DNA of 64,000 bases. Origin: a bacterium. Lineage in GTDB: Bacteria > Zhuqueibacterota > QNDG01 > JAGLOF01. This document shows positions 54,796 through 63,761 of this stretch, piece by piece; the stretch's first letter is position 1, and each line of letters starts with the position of its first letter. The stretch is taken from the NCBI GenBank assembly GCA_016934955.1, contig JAFGRY010000037.1, positions 59,427-123,426 of the forward strand, given 5' to 3'. The translations under genes and the position numbers were made by a program. A model generated the notes under the pieces. It was not told the origin of the DNA, made no database searches, and saw only the letters and a program-made list of their open reading frames with translations.

Positions 54796-55097
54796 GAATT
54801 TATCCTATGTTCTGATCTGCAATATTGCAAGAGTCCAAAATAACAATTCTTATTCGCGCATACCTACCCAATGCTTGGTAGCCTTTTTTAAAAAACATCA
54901 CTATCAATAAATTCACTCTTTTTATAACCCTTCGAAATAGATGGGTAATCCTTATGTGATGTGAGCGAGCGACAGCTCCTCAACCGCTTCACATCAAATT
55001 ATTGCCATCAGTCAAATCGACTCGGCAACAAAAGATAGTACCGAAACTGAAGAAGTTGGACAAATTTTAATCATTCTCGACTGATTATTTTTTTAAA
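54796..55097. other. Intergenic gap between the Hsp70-like gene and hsdM
   Basis: No credible gene. It holds a hairpin-like inverted repeat at 54958-54995 (GATGTGA-GCG pairing with CGC-TTCACATC, one bulge), and near 54870 a stem CTACC/GGTAG followed by a T run on the plus strand, where no gene needs terminating. The hsdM promoter must lie here, but no clear -35/-10 pair stands out. Confidence 0.5.
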
Positions 55098-57062
55098 TTA
55101 AAACTGATAATCTATCTCATCAAATTTATCCGGCAAAGGTGGTGGTGTTTGGTCTGGCGTTTTACTAGGCAATGTATAACCGCCAATCATTGGACCTGGA
55201 TACGAAAGCCCATAGGCGATTGACATCCTGTTGAATGGTGCATTAGCCGTACCTTCATCAAAATCACCTGGTTTTGGTAATGATTGCACCGGATACATAA
55301 CGCCGCTAAAAGCAGGATTTTTATTCCAGGGTTTGCTGAATATAGAATCTATTTCTTTATAGAGCGAACCTCCTCCTGTTTTAAAAACAGTAACTTTATT
55401 CGTCCATTCGGATTCTTTACTGCAATACTGATATGCTTGCCCCCAGCAATGTTTTAAATAATCCTCTGAGTCATAGATTTGTAATAAGAAATCTTTTGTC
55501 CTATCAGAAATACTTTTACGAAAGGCGCCATCTGCCGAATTATAAATATTGAATAAATCTTCCAGTGTGTTAGGTGACTTATCGAGTTGATCCTCAATTT
55601 CTTCAGCAATAAACTTTGTTACATGAAACATTCCGAACGGAATAATATGGGCTGAGTACCACCATTGCTTAACGTACCCTGTTTTACAAACATTACAAAT
55701 CGATACGTCGATTGTACCATCTCCAAAATCCATCAATGCATACTTGCCATCATGCAGATTCAGACTTTGCATAAAAGCAACCATGCCTGCGACACACTCT
55801 GGAATGGCATTCATAAATTGAGCGGCTTCATCCAGCGCCGCTTTATTATTTCTAATCTCAGATAATATCTTAATTAGTTCAAACTGGTTCTCAATACAAT
55901 GAAACCAATATCTTTCTAATAAAACCGCTTCCTTGAATAGTTCTGTAAAAGTTACCTGAATCATTTCATCATCATACTGCTCAAGCGGCATACAGATATT
56001 AAAATTAAGTCGCAGATTTTTATCTTTATTTTCTTCTCTTCGGGAAATTACTTCCCGACATCGTCTCATTGCGTAGGCCAAGATAAGCACGGTGATATCT
56101 TCAGGAATGGCTTTATCTTTCTTACCGAATCTGGCAAAATAGGCATTGTATTCATCAATAGAATTCTGATCCAGAAATGAACTATCACAATTAGCGGCAA
56201 CAAGTACCTTGAACCTGCGCAAACCATTCTCCCATCCGCCATGTTCCAACAGTTCCACCGCTTTTTCAGCAATGACGAGCTGTCCCTGATCGTCAAGCGC
56301 AGCAACACAAGGCATACAATAATTGGGATACCCTTCCAATCCATGATTAAAATCCACTGCTGTATGCAGGTTTGTCTCCATGTCCCAGAATACTGCCTTA
56401 ATCGAACTGGTTCCGAAATCAAGCCCCACCTGTATAACCTTTTGCTCGATTGACTGACTCGAAGCAACCTGTATCAACTGTTTTTCTCTGGCCGTCAAAG
56501 CTTCAGCTTGCTTATTCAACTGTTCCTGGAGACTGGAGAGCTGAATCCTCAATGCCGCAAGTTCATCTTCCCGTTTCTCAATTCCTTTGCTTTTTTCATC
56601 GATCGCATTCTGTAACTGTACCAGATATGTCTTTTGCTCTTCTTCTTGAACATGAAGTTTTGTCCATTGCTCATTTAATTTGATCTGTTGTTCTTTAAAC
56701 GCCTTGACATTACTCTGATATTCCCTAATGCGGCGGTTAAGTAAATCTTGTTGTTGATTGAGCTTCTCCTGCTTCTTTCGGATCTCTTCATTTTTTTGTT
56801 CCAGGTCAGCTTTTTTATTGATAATTCCGGCCTTCTCTATACGGAACAGTTCTTTTTGCCCATTCAACTGTTTCTGTGCTTCCTGGAGAGTTTGCCGTTT
56901 GGCAAAGATATCTTGCTTGGCATTTTCGAGAGAATCACGATACTTTATCAACTTCTCATGGTAGGCTCGTAATTCAGCTGCATGTTTTGCCAGCGCAATT
57001 CGTTTATTTTCAAAATCAGCCTGCGAAGACTGCCTTGATTTTTTCTTTCGCCTAAAAAGCAT
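55098..57062 (-). CDS. Coiled-coil protein with Hsp70/actin-like ATPase domain
   Basis: A 654-residue protein. Residues 1-15 are basic (LFRRKKKSRQ); ~15-205 form a long coiled coil rich in Gln, Glu and Lys ('RKKQEKLNQQQDLLNRRIREYQ'). From ~210 an actin/Hsp70-fold ATPase begins with phosphate-1 'VIQVGLDFGTSSIKAVFWD'; phosphate-2 is near residue 440 ('ALMDFGDGTIDVSICN'). It lacks the Hsp70 substrate-binding domain, so it is not a DnaK. The C-terminus is Pro-rich (PSKTPDQTPPPLPDKF). It starts 8 nt after the helicase stop and is surely co-expressed. A mobile-island setting next to restriction genes suggests a defence or DNA-handling role; no named system is assigned. Confidence 0.85.
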   Translation of the reverse strand: MLFRRKKKSRQSSQADFENKRIALAKHAAELRAYHEKLIKYRDSLENAKQDIFAKRQTLQEAQKQLNGQKELFRIEKAGIINKKADLEQKNEEIRKKQEKLNQQQDLLNRRIREYQSNVKAFKEQQIKLNEQWTKLHVQEEEQKTYLVQLQNAIDEKSKGIEKREDELAALRIQLSSLQEQLNKQAEALTAREKQLIQVASSQSIEQKVIQVGLDFGTSSIKAVFWDMETNLHTAVDFNHGLEGYPNYCMPCVAALDDQGQLVIAEKAVELLEHGGWENGLRRFKVLVAANCDSSFLDQNSIDEYNAYFARFGKKDKAIPEDITVLILAYAMRRCREVISRREENKDKNLRLNFNICMPLEQYDDEMIQVTFTELFKEAVLLERYWFHCIENQFELIKILSEIRNNKAALDEAAQFMNAIPECVAGMVAFMQSLNLHDGKYALMDFGDGTIDVSICNVCKTGYVKQWWYSAHIIPFGMFHVTKFIAEEIEDQLDKSPNTLEDLFNIYNSADGAFRKSISDRTKDFLLQIYDSEDYLKHCWGQAYQYCSKESEWTNKVTVFKTGGGSLYKEIDSIFSKPWNKNPAFSGVMYPVQSLPKPGDFDEGTANAPFNRMSIAYGLSYPGPMIGGYTLPSKTPDQTPPPLPDKFDEIDYQF

Positions 57063-57070
57063 CTATTAAG

Positions 57071-60000
57071 CTATCCTTTCACAGTAAGCAGTCCTGCAGC
57101 CAACTGCTGGTTGCTGACCCCTAACTCGCGATTTTTCTTCAGTTCTTCCATACTGTGCTTCTTTTTGTTAATGGCCTTATTCATTTCAACATTGATCATA
57201 TGCTGATAGGAAGGCTTGGCATTATCCCTTATCGCTTTATCAAGTATACGTCTTTTTTGTTCAATAATTCGGTCGTAATGCCGAGCGACTGAATCTAATC
57301 GTCTATCAACTAGTCTTCTGTTCATGTCCTTGCGACGCTCGGTTATATTATGTTCTCTGGTGAGGAATTCCATATCTGCTAACTCAAACAGTTTATTTAA
57401 ATCCACACTTTCAACCTGACCAGAATGCCGTTGCCCTTTTTCAACCATTTCTGCCATCAGTATCTCTGATTGTGATCGATCAAGTGCAATCTCACCGTCT
57501 GTAGATAGCACGACGATTTCTAATATTGTGTATGGAGATAGCCCTTGGACATCCAATAGATAAATCATGTAAAAATAGGTACCATTAGTCAACAAATCTG
57601 TTTTCAAGGAAATGACGTGGGCGTTTGATTTAAGCCCGCCCATTTTTGTATATACGTTAATAATTGTACGGATCAACGGATGAAGGACATTTATAAATTC
57701 ATACTTCTCATTTTCATATGCGATCTGACTGTCAAAGACAACTCTGCACTTTTGCTTTATTGCGATTGGTATTGAGGGATATCCTGACTGTATCAAGTAA
57801 TCTCTGAGATCCTGACGAGGCTCAATTTCTCCAATCTTCGATTTTTCATTATAAGAAAACAAAGTGTTTTTACAATGTGTACGCAAAAAATCAGTGAGAA
57901 AAATTCTCATCTGATCACTTGTCACAAAACGCTTGTTTTCCTGGATAGCCTTAACCTCTTGATTGAAGTATTCATCATAACCGACTAGTTTTCCTTGCTC
58001 TTTATTAATTATTTCCAAATTTTTCTTTTCAAGCTCTATCTGTTTTATCTTCTTTTCTGCCAGCTCTATCTGTTCATCCTCCGATAGCTCATAAGACAGC
58101 ACCTCCGCCTCAAAATCGTGCAACTTCTCACCCAAAATTTCTTCCAGCATACCGATAGATTCTTCGAAAATCTCTAAACGATCGTAGAGGCGTAACAATA
58201 TTTTATGTTCTATAGTATTTGCAATGCTTAGGTTGTAAATGATGATCTTCTTTGCACTCTGGCCAATTCGATCCAACCGCCCAATCCGCTGTTCAACTTC
58301 CATCGGATTCCAGGGCAAATCATAATTCACCAGTGTATCGCAGAACTGAAAATCGAGTCCCTCACTTCCTACCCTCGAAGACAATAAAATTTGTATATCT
58401 TTATTTTCCTTAAACAGCTGTATTCTTTCAAGCCGTTCATTCTGCTTTACTCCACCATGAATCATTGTTACACCAAACCCATCTGCCTGCAGACGTTTGT
58501 TAAGATACTCAAGAGTATCTCTAAAGAAGGCAAACACCAGCACCTTGAAGTTCCCGCCTTCTGCTTTACGTTTCATTAATGCATCTTTAAGCAGGTCGTA
58601 CTTTGAATCTTGGTTTGATGAATCCCAGGAATTCACTATCTCTTTCAGATCCGCCAGCATCTGTTTTTCGACATGATCACCGTCACCATCCCACAGGTCC
58701 CGCACCTCATCTTCACCTGCATAATCTTCTAAATTTATATCATCATTATTTACTATTCTTCGATAATACTCGACCATTGCTGGTATGCAGGAGGCCATAC
58801 GCCTTTGCGGTATATGCAAAATGAAGCTTTTAAACCCTTTATTACTGATATGTCTGTGTTTGCTGCGAACATAATTTGTAACACTATCATAAAAGGCCTT
58901 TTCAGGGGAACTTAAATTCACGAGGATAGATCTGGCTTTACGCTTTGCACTCTCAACTGCATCTCTTTTCAGAGTTCTTGTATAGATATGCCCCAATAAA
59001 TTCAACGTACCCAGATCTCCCATGATTTCCACCAAACGGGAATAATATGCTTTTTTATCATACTCCTCTACTGCTATTTCCTGAACATTTGCTTTAATAA
59101 GACTTGCCAAGTCTCTATCCTGCTTACTGAATAGCCTGTTTCTAATTACTTCTTCCAAACCTTCACTTGCACCATCAAAATTAGGCGGGATTTTACATAG
59201 AGCATTTTGGGCTTTAACGATAGGTTTGTTATTTTCTATTCTCGCAAAAACAGAATTGTCATCGATAAATTCCTCGGGATCAAGCAAACGAAGAAGTGTA
59301 GATAAATTCTGATTGCCCAACTGAATAGGCGTCGCAGTAAGAAACAGAAGATTTTCGGCATAAGGCGCTATCTGAAAAATTGCTTGATGCTGATTCGTTC
59401 TTCTGTTGCGTGCATGGTGGGCTTCATCAACGATCACAAGATCATATGTCAGTGAAACTGTAGCTAATTTTTCGAGGATTCGAGGTTGGCGTATTGCACC
59501 CAAGGAAATGATTGCCTTTAAATCAGCCGCACTTTCATATTCGATGTATTTATCGATGTAGCTCTCAAGGTCCGCTGCCTTATATATGTCAAACTGCTGA
59601 CCGAACCTCCGAAACATCTCATCCTGCCATTTGATACAAAGGTAGCTTGGGACGATAATAAGCACTCGATCTATGTTCCCCCTCGCTGCAAGTTCTGTCA
59701 TTATCAAGCCAGCTTCAATTGTTTTTCCAAGGCCTACTTCATCAGCTATTAATAATCTGTTCTTTGCCGAATCCAAAAATTTTAAAAGCGGTTTAAACTG
59801 ATGAGGATAGAATTTAATCTTTGAAGCATTATAGGCGAAAATATTATTCCGAAGGGGTCTTTCTCGCTGCAGCCTTCTTAATGTGATCAACCGCTGAAAA
59901 TCTAAAGGCCCATCAATACATCCATTTATTAGATTGACTATAGGAGGCTGTATTCCTGGATCATGCCGAAGCTGCTGTTCCGCAAATCTTTGAGTAGTAC

Positions 60001-60118
60001 CGTTTATGAACACCTCATAATATTGCACACCTTGATGCAAAGGACCAATTGATTCTATCATTCCCACTGCTTCAGGATTATGGACCAATTGCACTTTATC
60101 TTGAATTTTAAATTTCAT
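57071..60118 (-). CDS. SNF2/RapA-like DNA helicase/translocase
   Basis: A 1015-residue SF2 ATPase of the SNF2/RapA type. The start is the ATG with GGAG 10 nt upstream that opens an SH3/Tudor-like N-terminus ('KFKIQDKVQLVHNPEAVGMIESIG'); a longer reading runs through a hairpin. Motifs: I 'LLIADEVGLGKTIEAGLIM', II 'IVDEAHHARN', III 'LLFLTATPIQLGN', V-VI 'SEGLDFQFCDTLVNYDLPWNPMEVEQ' then 'RIGRLDRIGQS'. A long charged helical region follows (after 'IEHKILLRLYDRLEIFEESIG'). It probably translocates on DNA or strips proteins from it. It is the first gene of a two-gene unit with the Hsp70-like protein. Confidence 0.92.
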   Translation of the reverse strand: MKFKIQDKVQLVHNPEAVGMIESIGPLHQGVQYYEVFINGTTQRFAEQQLRHDPGIQPPIVNLINGCIDGPLDFQRLITLRRLQRERPLRNNIFAYNASKIKFYPHQFKPLLKFLDSAKNRLLIADEVGLGKTIEAGLIMTELAARGNIDRVLIIVPSYLCIKWQDEMFRRFGQQFDIYKAADLESYIDKYIEYESAADLKAIISLGAIRQPRILEKLATVSLTYDLVIVDEAHHARNRRTNQHQAIFQIAPYAENLLFLTATPIQLGNQNLSTLLRLLDPEEFIDDNSVFARIENNKPIVKAQNALCKIPPNFDGASEGLEEVIRNRLFSKQDRDLASLIKANVQEIAVEEYDKKAYYSRLVEIMGDLGTLNLLGHIYTRTLKRDAVESAKRKARSILVNLSSPEKAFYDSVTNYVRSKHRHISNKGFKSFILHIPQRRMASCIPAMVEYYRRIVNNDDINLEDYAGEDEVRDLWDGDGDHVEKQMLADLKEIVNSWDSSNQDSKYDLLKDALMKRKAEGGNFKVLVFAFFRDTLEYLNKRLQADGFGVTMIHGGVKQNERLERIQLFKENKDIQILLSSRVGSEGLDFQFCDTLVNYDLPWNPMEVEQRIGRLDRIGQSAKKIIIYNLSIANTIEHKILLRLYDRLEIFEESIGMLEEILGEKLHDFEAEVLSYELSEDEQIELAEKKIKQIELEKKNLEIINKEQGKLVGYDEYFNQEVKAIQENKRFVTSDQMRIFLTDFLRTHCKNTLFSYNEKSKIGEIEPRQDLRDYLIQSGYPSIPIAIKQKCRVVFDSQIAYENEKYEFINVLHPLIRTIINVYTKMGGLKSNAHVISLKTDLLTNGTYFYMIYLLDVQGLSPYTILEIVVLSTDGEIALDRSQSEILMAEMVEKGQRHSGQVESVDLNKLFELADMEFLTREHNITERRKDMNRRLVDRRLDSVARHYDRIIEQKRRILDKAIRDNAKPSYQHMINVEMNKAINKKKHSMEELKKNRELGVSNQQLAAGLLTVKG

Positions 60119-60157
60119 TGCAGAGAATCTCCATATAGGAAGCAAAGTATCTAATAT

Positions 60158-60192
60158 AAACAAAGACCGGCACAGGTTCCCCCAAATGCCGG
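60158..60192 (-). terminator. Probable terminator between terS and the helicase
   Basis: On the minus strand CCGGCA/TGCCGG (6 bp) with a 14-nt loop is followed by TCTTTGTTTAT. It lies 220 bp after the terS stop and just before the helicase start, so helicase transcription probably begins within the remaining ~40 bp or passes through it. Confidence 0.4.
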
Positions 60193-60234
60193 CCATACTT
60201 GTAAATAATTAATGTTCGATTTACACATCAATGA

Positions 60235-60254
60235 AAACCATTCATTAATGGTTT
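60235..60254. repeat. Operator-like inverted repeat in the terS-helicase gap
   Basis: AAACCATT-CATT-AATGGTTT, a perfect 8-bp dyad with a 4-nt centre. The rest of the gap (60255-60417) is very A+T-rich with no gene. It may be a regulator site; no function is shown. Confidence 0.35.
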
Positions 60255-60417
60255 GCGGTCATACTGATGAACTTCATTTCAATGATGCAGACAAATAAAA
60301 CATTCACTCATTTTCGATTAGTGCAAATTATTATTGATAACAATATAATCTATAATACCGATTCAACTAAATAATTGCAAGTAAAATTACACTTATCATA
60401 TAAATATTAAGTAAATA

Positions 60418-61041
60418 TCAATTTTCAAAAAGGTCATTCCCTTGTGGCTTCACATCAACTGCCTTCGGCAACGACTCGAGAAATTTTCTTCTCTCTTCCA
60501 GAGATGTGGGAATGAAATCAGGTGCAGACTCCGGGTCACCATCCATCCATCCCATAATCTTGCACATTATTTCAATCGCCCTCAATTTATCATGCATTGT
60601 GACGGCAAGACCATCCCGATTTTGCTTGATGGATTTGATAGCCGGCAGCAGATCATCGGGAATCTCTTCAATTAAAATACGTTGAGCACACTTTTCTTCA
60701 ACCGCTCCTGAGACAGGATCGGTTTTAGAGACCTTTGTATTTTCTATCTTGATGCAATCTCCAATATTCGCAAATGCAATATCAGCCAATTCACGCAACA
60801 CACGGTCCTTTCTCAGATGAAGCCGTTTAGCTTCATGATTACGTAGGTATTGAATTCTCTCAGAAACCTTAACATATGTTAACATCCTGGAAGCTGTCTG
60901 CGCGGCGGTCTTCTTTGTATACCCGGCTTTAATTGCTGCCTGAGTACCATTTTTCGTTAGGACATACTCCTGGCAGAAGCGCTCCTGTTTAAGGTTATCA
61001 AGGAGCTGGCTGCCGGGGACATTATTCTCGTGAGAATACAT
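60418..61041 (-). CDS. Phage terminase small subunit
   Basis: A 207-residue TerS (Terminase_2 type): 'LKQERFCQEYVLTKNGTQAAIKAGYTKKTAAQTASRMLTYVKVSERIQYL' is the DNA-binding HTH core. The middle section 'RVLRELADIAFANIGD...LVTMHDKLRAIEIMCKIMGW' is the usual oligomerisation part. TerS picks the DNA to be packaged. No large terminase, portal or capsid gene is visible, so it stands alone, as in satellites that redirect a helper phage's packaging. The ATG has GAGGAAG upstream. Confidence 0.88.
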   Translation of the reverse strand: MYSHENNVPGSQLLDNLKQERFCQEYVLTKNGTQAAIKAGYTKKTAAQTASRMLTYVKVSERIQYLRNHEAKRLHLRKDRVLRELADIAFANIGDCIKIENTKVSKTDPVSGAVEEKCAQRILIEEIPDDLLPAIKSIKQNRDGLAVTMHDKLRAIEIMCKIMGWMDGDPESAPDFIPTSLEERRKFLESLPKAVDVKPQGNDLFEN

Positions 61042-61071
61042 TTTTACTTCCTCTCTGAGCCTTGCATTAAA

Positions 61072-61099
61072 GTATTAAAACCCGGCCGCACTATGACAA
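61072..61099 (-). promoter_or_regulatory. Possible terS promoter
   Basis: On the minus strand TTGTCA, a 16-bp spacer, then TAATAC, about 30 bp before the terS ATG and directly after the vWA gene. terS may therefore be expressed separately from the MerR/vWA operon. Confidence 0.4.
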
Positions 61100-61106
61100 C
61101 AATCCC

Positions 61107-63278
61107 CTATGATCCTGTCCGATCAGAAAATATATATGCAATTTTTTCATTCAATGCGTTCCATTCATGTATCGCTTTTCTCTGTCGCTTTAATGGTCGA
61201 AGCGCAAATCTGTTCATCTCGTTTGTTAGGTATATCTCAGCATACTGTATGATAAACTCGACGACCACATCCTTTTCAGTATATCCGTTTTCTATAAGCT
61301 TTTCCAATTCTTCAAAGAAATATTCATCTAATCCGTTCTCCTCCAACTCCGATAGTGAAACAACCCATTTACCTGATATAATTGTTTCAACAAGATAGTC
61401 GTCAAATTCTTTGCTAATTTCATCATCATCTATCGCATCTAGATCGGCATGTACACTGTTGGCAAAGCAGTAATCGTTTAGGGACTCGGAAAATGCGAAA
61501 TCGCCTTTGAGTGAAAAGTAAACCTTACCTGTTCCACCCCACCCTGCTGAAAGCATATTCGGTACTTTTACATTATCGGGCAGATCCTTGGCCTTTTTAT
61601 CATCTTCCCGAACATCCACAATCAGATAATTAGTGTATTTGGACATCAACTGGTATGTCACCGCTGCAGCTGCAGCTGTCTCAGCATCGGCAGTCTTCAC
61701 CACTTTATCCGCCCGCAATCGTGCCAATGTGCTTGGTATCGAAGATTTGCTTTGCTGAAGCATACCAGCACCGACAACTGATGCTGTCTGTTCCATTATT
61801 TCACCATTTCCTAATTCCGCCCTCAGCACTACATCCCCTTTCGGGATCGCTTTATATGCAGCAAACACGTGGACCGTATCTCCATCGAAAATTGATTTTA
61901 TTTTCTTGGGAAACACCTGTCCCGGTGTGCCGGGGAGCACTACCTGCACATCATGAGCAGCAGGCGCATAAATACGCTTGAAATGCCGATATATTTTGGC
62001 GGCCATTTCTTCATTTGGTGTTACCATTTCAACTGCCCCGCCGGTTTTTTCAGCCAGATGTCTTACTGTCACTTCAGATACAGCACTACCCACACCCACA
62101 GTAAAGATACGATGTCCAGCAATCGCAGCTCGATCCGCGAGTTCTTCAGCACCCCAAATTTCACCATCGGTGATCAAAAGCACATTCTCAGATAAATTAT
62201 CCTGTCCGGGTATGCTGTATGCAGCCTGGAGTGCATTTTCCAGCTCGGTCCCCCCCATATCTGCCTTCAGGTTTGCTGTATATTTCTTCGCTACTGTGCA
62301 GTGGGTCGGATTAGCCTGTACTTGCCTCTCAAATAAAACATTATAATTACTCCCAAAAGTGATGATATTGAAATAGTCCTGGGGGTGCAGCGCGTCGATG
62401 ATCATTTCCACAGCTTTCCGCGCCTGTGTTATTGAATCACCTCCCATCGATCCCGAACAATCCACCACAATTTTTATACTTCTTGGTTTGGTATCTGTTT
62501 TTTTCGGGAAGCTCGGGCTAAAACTCGCCAGCAGTGTATACTGATCATCGATATCATAGCCCCAGAATGCCGTATTTCGTTCCGTCGATTCGACCGTGAA
62601 ATTGAAAATAATATCGCGATCCATCATCGCATCCCGGCCTTCCAGATACAAATCGGTCTGCATTGGGGTCTTTTCTATTACCACCTCGTGGGTAGGGCTT
62701 TCAATAAATGCGTCTTTGACAAAACCGGTCACAGACATATGAAACGAAAACCGGTTTTCAGCAAATAAATCGATTTCAGGATGCTGGTGAGGTTCCAGTC
62801 CCGAGGTTGCAGGATCACCATATCTTGGAGAGACGGTTGTTGGCAGATAGAATCGTAATGTATTTCCTGTCCAGGTATGCAGCAACGCATAGGTAAATGT
62901 TACGGTAATCTCCTCTCCCGGCAGCAGATTGCCGATATTTGCTGTATACAGGCCGCTCCCAACCTGTTCAAGCATTATGGCCATGTCTCCCTCGACGATC
63001 GCCTCTTCGTATTGGTCTTCCGCTTCTTTCTTTTCAAGAACCACACCCTGTAACGTCCGTTCACCTATTTTAACAGAAAAATTGAGAAGAACACCATCGA
63101 CCGGCAAAGGAAATGTGTAGATTGCTTCGATATTCCTCTTATCCAAATTTTTATAGGATTGAGATATGGTCACTTCTTCAAGAAGATCATGCAACTTCGC
63201 ATCAACAGATACGTGCTGCAAAACAACGTGCCGATCTTCAAACACAACCAATCCAGGTTCTACCGTTGCAGCTCTCAT
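61107..63278 (-). CDS. Cytosolic VIT-vWA domain protein
   Basis: A 723-residue protein. Residues ~10-135 are a VIT domain ('LQHVSVDAKLHDLLEEVTISQSYKN', 'IEAIYTFPLPVDGVLLNFSVKIG', 'NIGNLLPGEEITVTFTYALL'). A vWA domain follows with the MIDAS at residue ~273 ('IKIVVDCSGSMGGDSI') and 'VLLITDGEIWGAEELA'. The last ~170 residues are acidic, then helical. It has no signal peptide, TM segment or sorting motif, unlike most bacterial VIT-vWA proteins. Its ATG overlaps the MerR gene stop (ATGA), so the pair is coupled. Likely a metal-dependent protein-interaction scaffold; partner unknown. Confidence 0.87.
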   Translation of the reverse strand: MRAATVEPGLVVFEDRHVVLQHVSVDAKLHDLLEEVTISQSYKNLDKRNIEAIYTFPLPVDGVLLNFSVKIGERTLQGVVLEKKEAEDQYEEAIVEGDMAIMLEQVGSGLYTANIGNLLPGEEITVTFTYALLHTWTGNTLRFYLPTTVSPRYGDPATSGLEPHQHPEIDLFAENRFSFHMSVTGFVKDAFIESPTHEVVIEKTPMQTDLYLEGRDAMMDRDIIFNFTVESTERNTAFWGYDIDDQYTLLASFSPSFPKKTDTKPRSIKIVVDCSGSMGGDSITQARKAVEMIIDALHPQDYFNIITFGSNYNVLFERQVQANPTHCTVAKKYTANLKADMGGTELENALQAAYSIPGQDNLSENVLLITDGEIWGAEELADRAAIAGHRIFTVGVGSAVSEVTVRHLAEKTGGAVEMVTPNEEMAAKIYRHFKRIYAPAAHDVQVVLPGTPGQVFPKKIKSIFDGDTVHVFAAYKAIPKGDVVLRAELGNGEIMEQTASVVGAGMLQQSKSSIPSTLARLRADKVVKTADAETAAAAAVTYQLMSKYTNYLIVDVREDDKKAKDLPDNVKVPNMLSAGWGGTGKVYFSLKGDFAFSESLNDYCFANSVHADLDAIDDDEISKEFDDYLVETIISGKWVVSLSELEENGLDEYFFEELEKLIENGYTEKDVVVEFIIQYAEIYLTNEMNRFALRPLKRQRKAIHEWNALNEKIAYIFSDRTGS

Positions 63279-63703
63279 GGGGTGTCTCCTTGAATATCTT
63301 TATAGGCAATAGTGATCTGTTTTACCAATTCTCTGAGATTTTCGGGGCTTAGCCGTGCCTGCTCAGGCTGAATGTGAAGTTCAAGCCCATTAGCAATATG
63401 CACATGACTCCAGACGGCCACAGTGCCTGGTCTTTTCGGCGCCGAAGGGATCACTGGGCCGGCTTCCTGTTCTGTCTGCATCAGCTCCCGTATACCTTCA
63501 AGCGATACACCGATGTTTCGGTATTTACGGATAGTGAGCAGCTGCTCGAGGTGTTTGGTTGTATAGTATGCTGTCCGTTTGGACTCGCCCAAGGGATTAT
63601 CGATTAGCTTTTCCTGGACATAGTAGCGTAGTGTCCGCTTGGTGACCTCCCCCAGGAGGCATATCTCGTCAATACTGTATTTTTGACTGTTTTCATCTGC
63701 CAT
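63275..63703 (-). CDS. MerR-family transcriptional regulator
   Basis: A 142-residue regulator: 'YSIDEICLLGEVTKRTLRYYVQEKLIDNP', then 'YYTTKHLEQLLTIRKYRNIGVSLEGIRELMQ' is the MerR winged HTH with a dimer helix. The C-terminal ~50 residues ('AVWSHVHIANGLELHIQPEQARLSPENLRELVKQIT') are short, without the Cys-rich metal site of MerR itself. The ATG has AGGAG upstream. It leads the operon with the VIT-vWA gene, and a palindrome between its own -35 and -10 suggests autoregulation. Confidence 0.9.
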   Translation of the reverse strand: MADENSQKYSIDEICLLGEVTKRTLRYYVQEKLIDNPLGESKRTAYYTTKHLEQLLTIRKYRNIGVSLEGIRELMQTEQEAGPVIPSAPKRPGTVAVWSHVHIANGLELHIQPEQARLSPENLRELVKQITIAYKDIQGDTP

Positions 63704-63732
63704 TTCTTTTACTCCTGATTTTTACGACAGTA

Positions 63733-63761
63733 AATATATACAGCAATGCTGTCAAAGTCAA
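63733..63761 (-). promoter_or_regulatory. MerR-operon promoter with operator in the spacer
   Basis: On the minus strand TTGACT (63756-63761), a 17-bp spacer, then TATATT (63733-63738). The spacer contains the perfect dyad ACAGCA-A-TGCTGT (63740-63752), exactly where MerR-family proteins bind. Confidence 0.7.

Noticed and set aside
48938..60118. Assignment of the helicase/Hsp70-like pair to DISARM, Zorya or BREX
   Set aside because: DISARM and Zorya do use SNF2-like helicases, but their other required partners (DUF1998 protein, PLD, ZorA/B motor, PglX/PglZ) are absent here.
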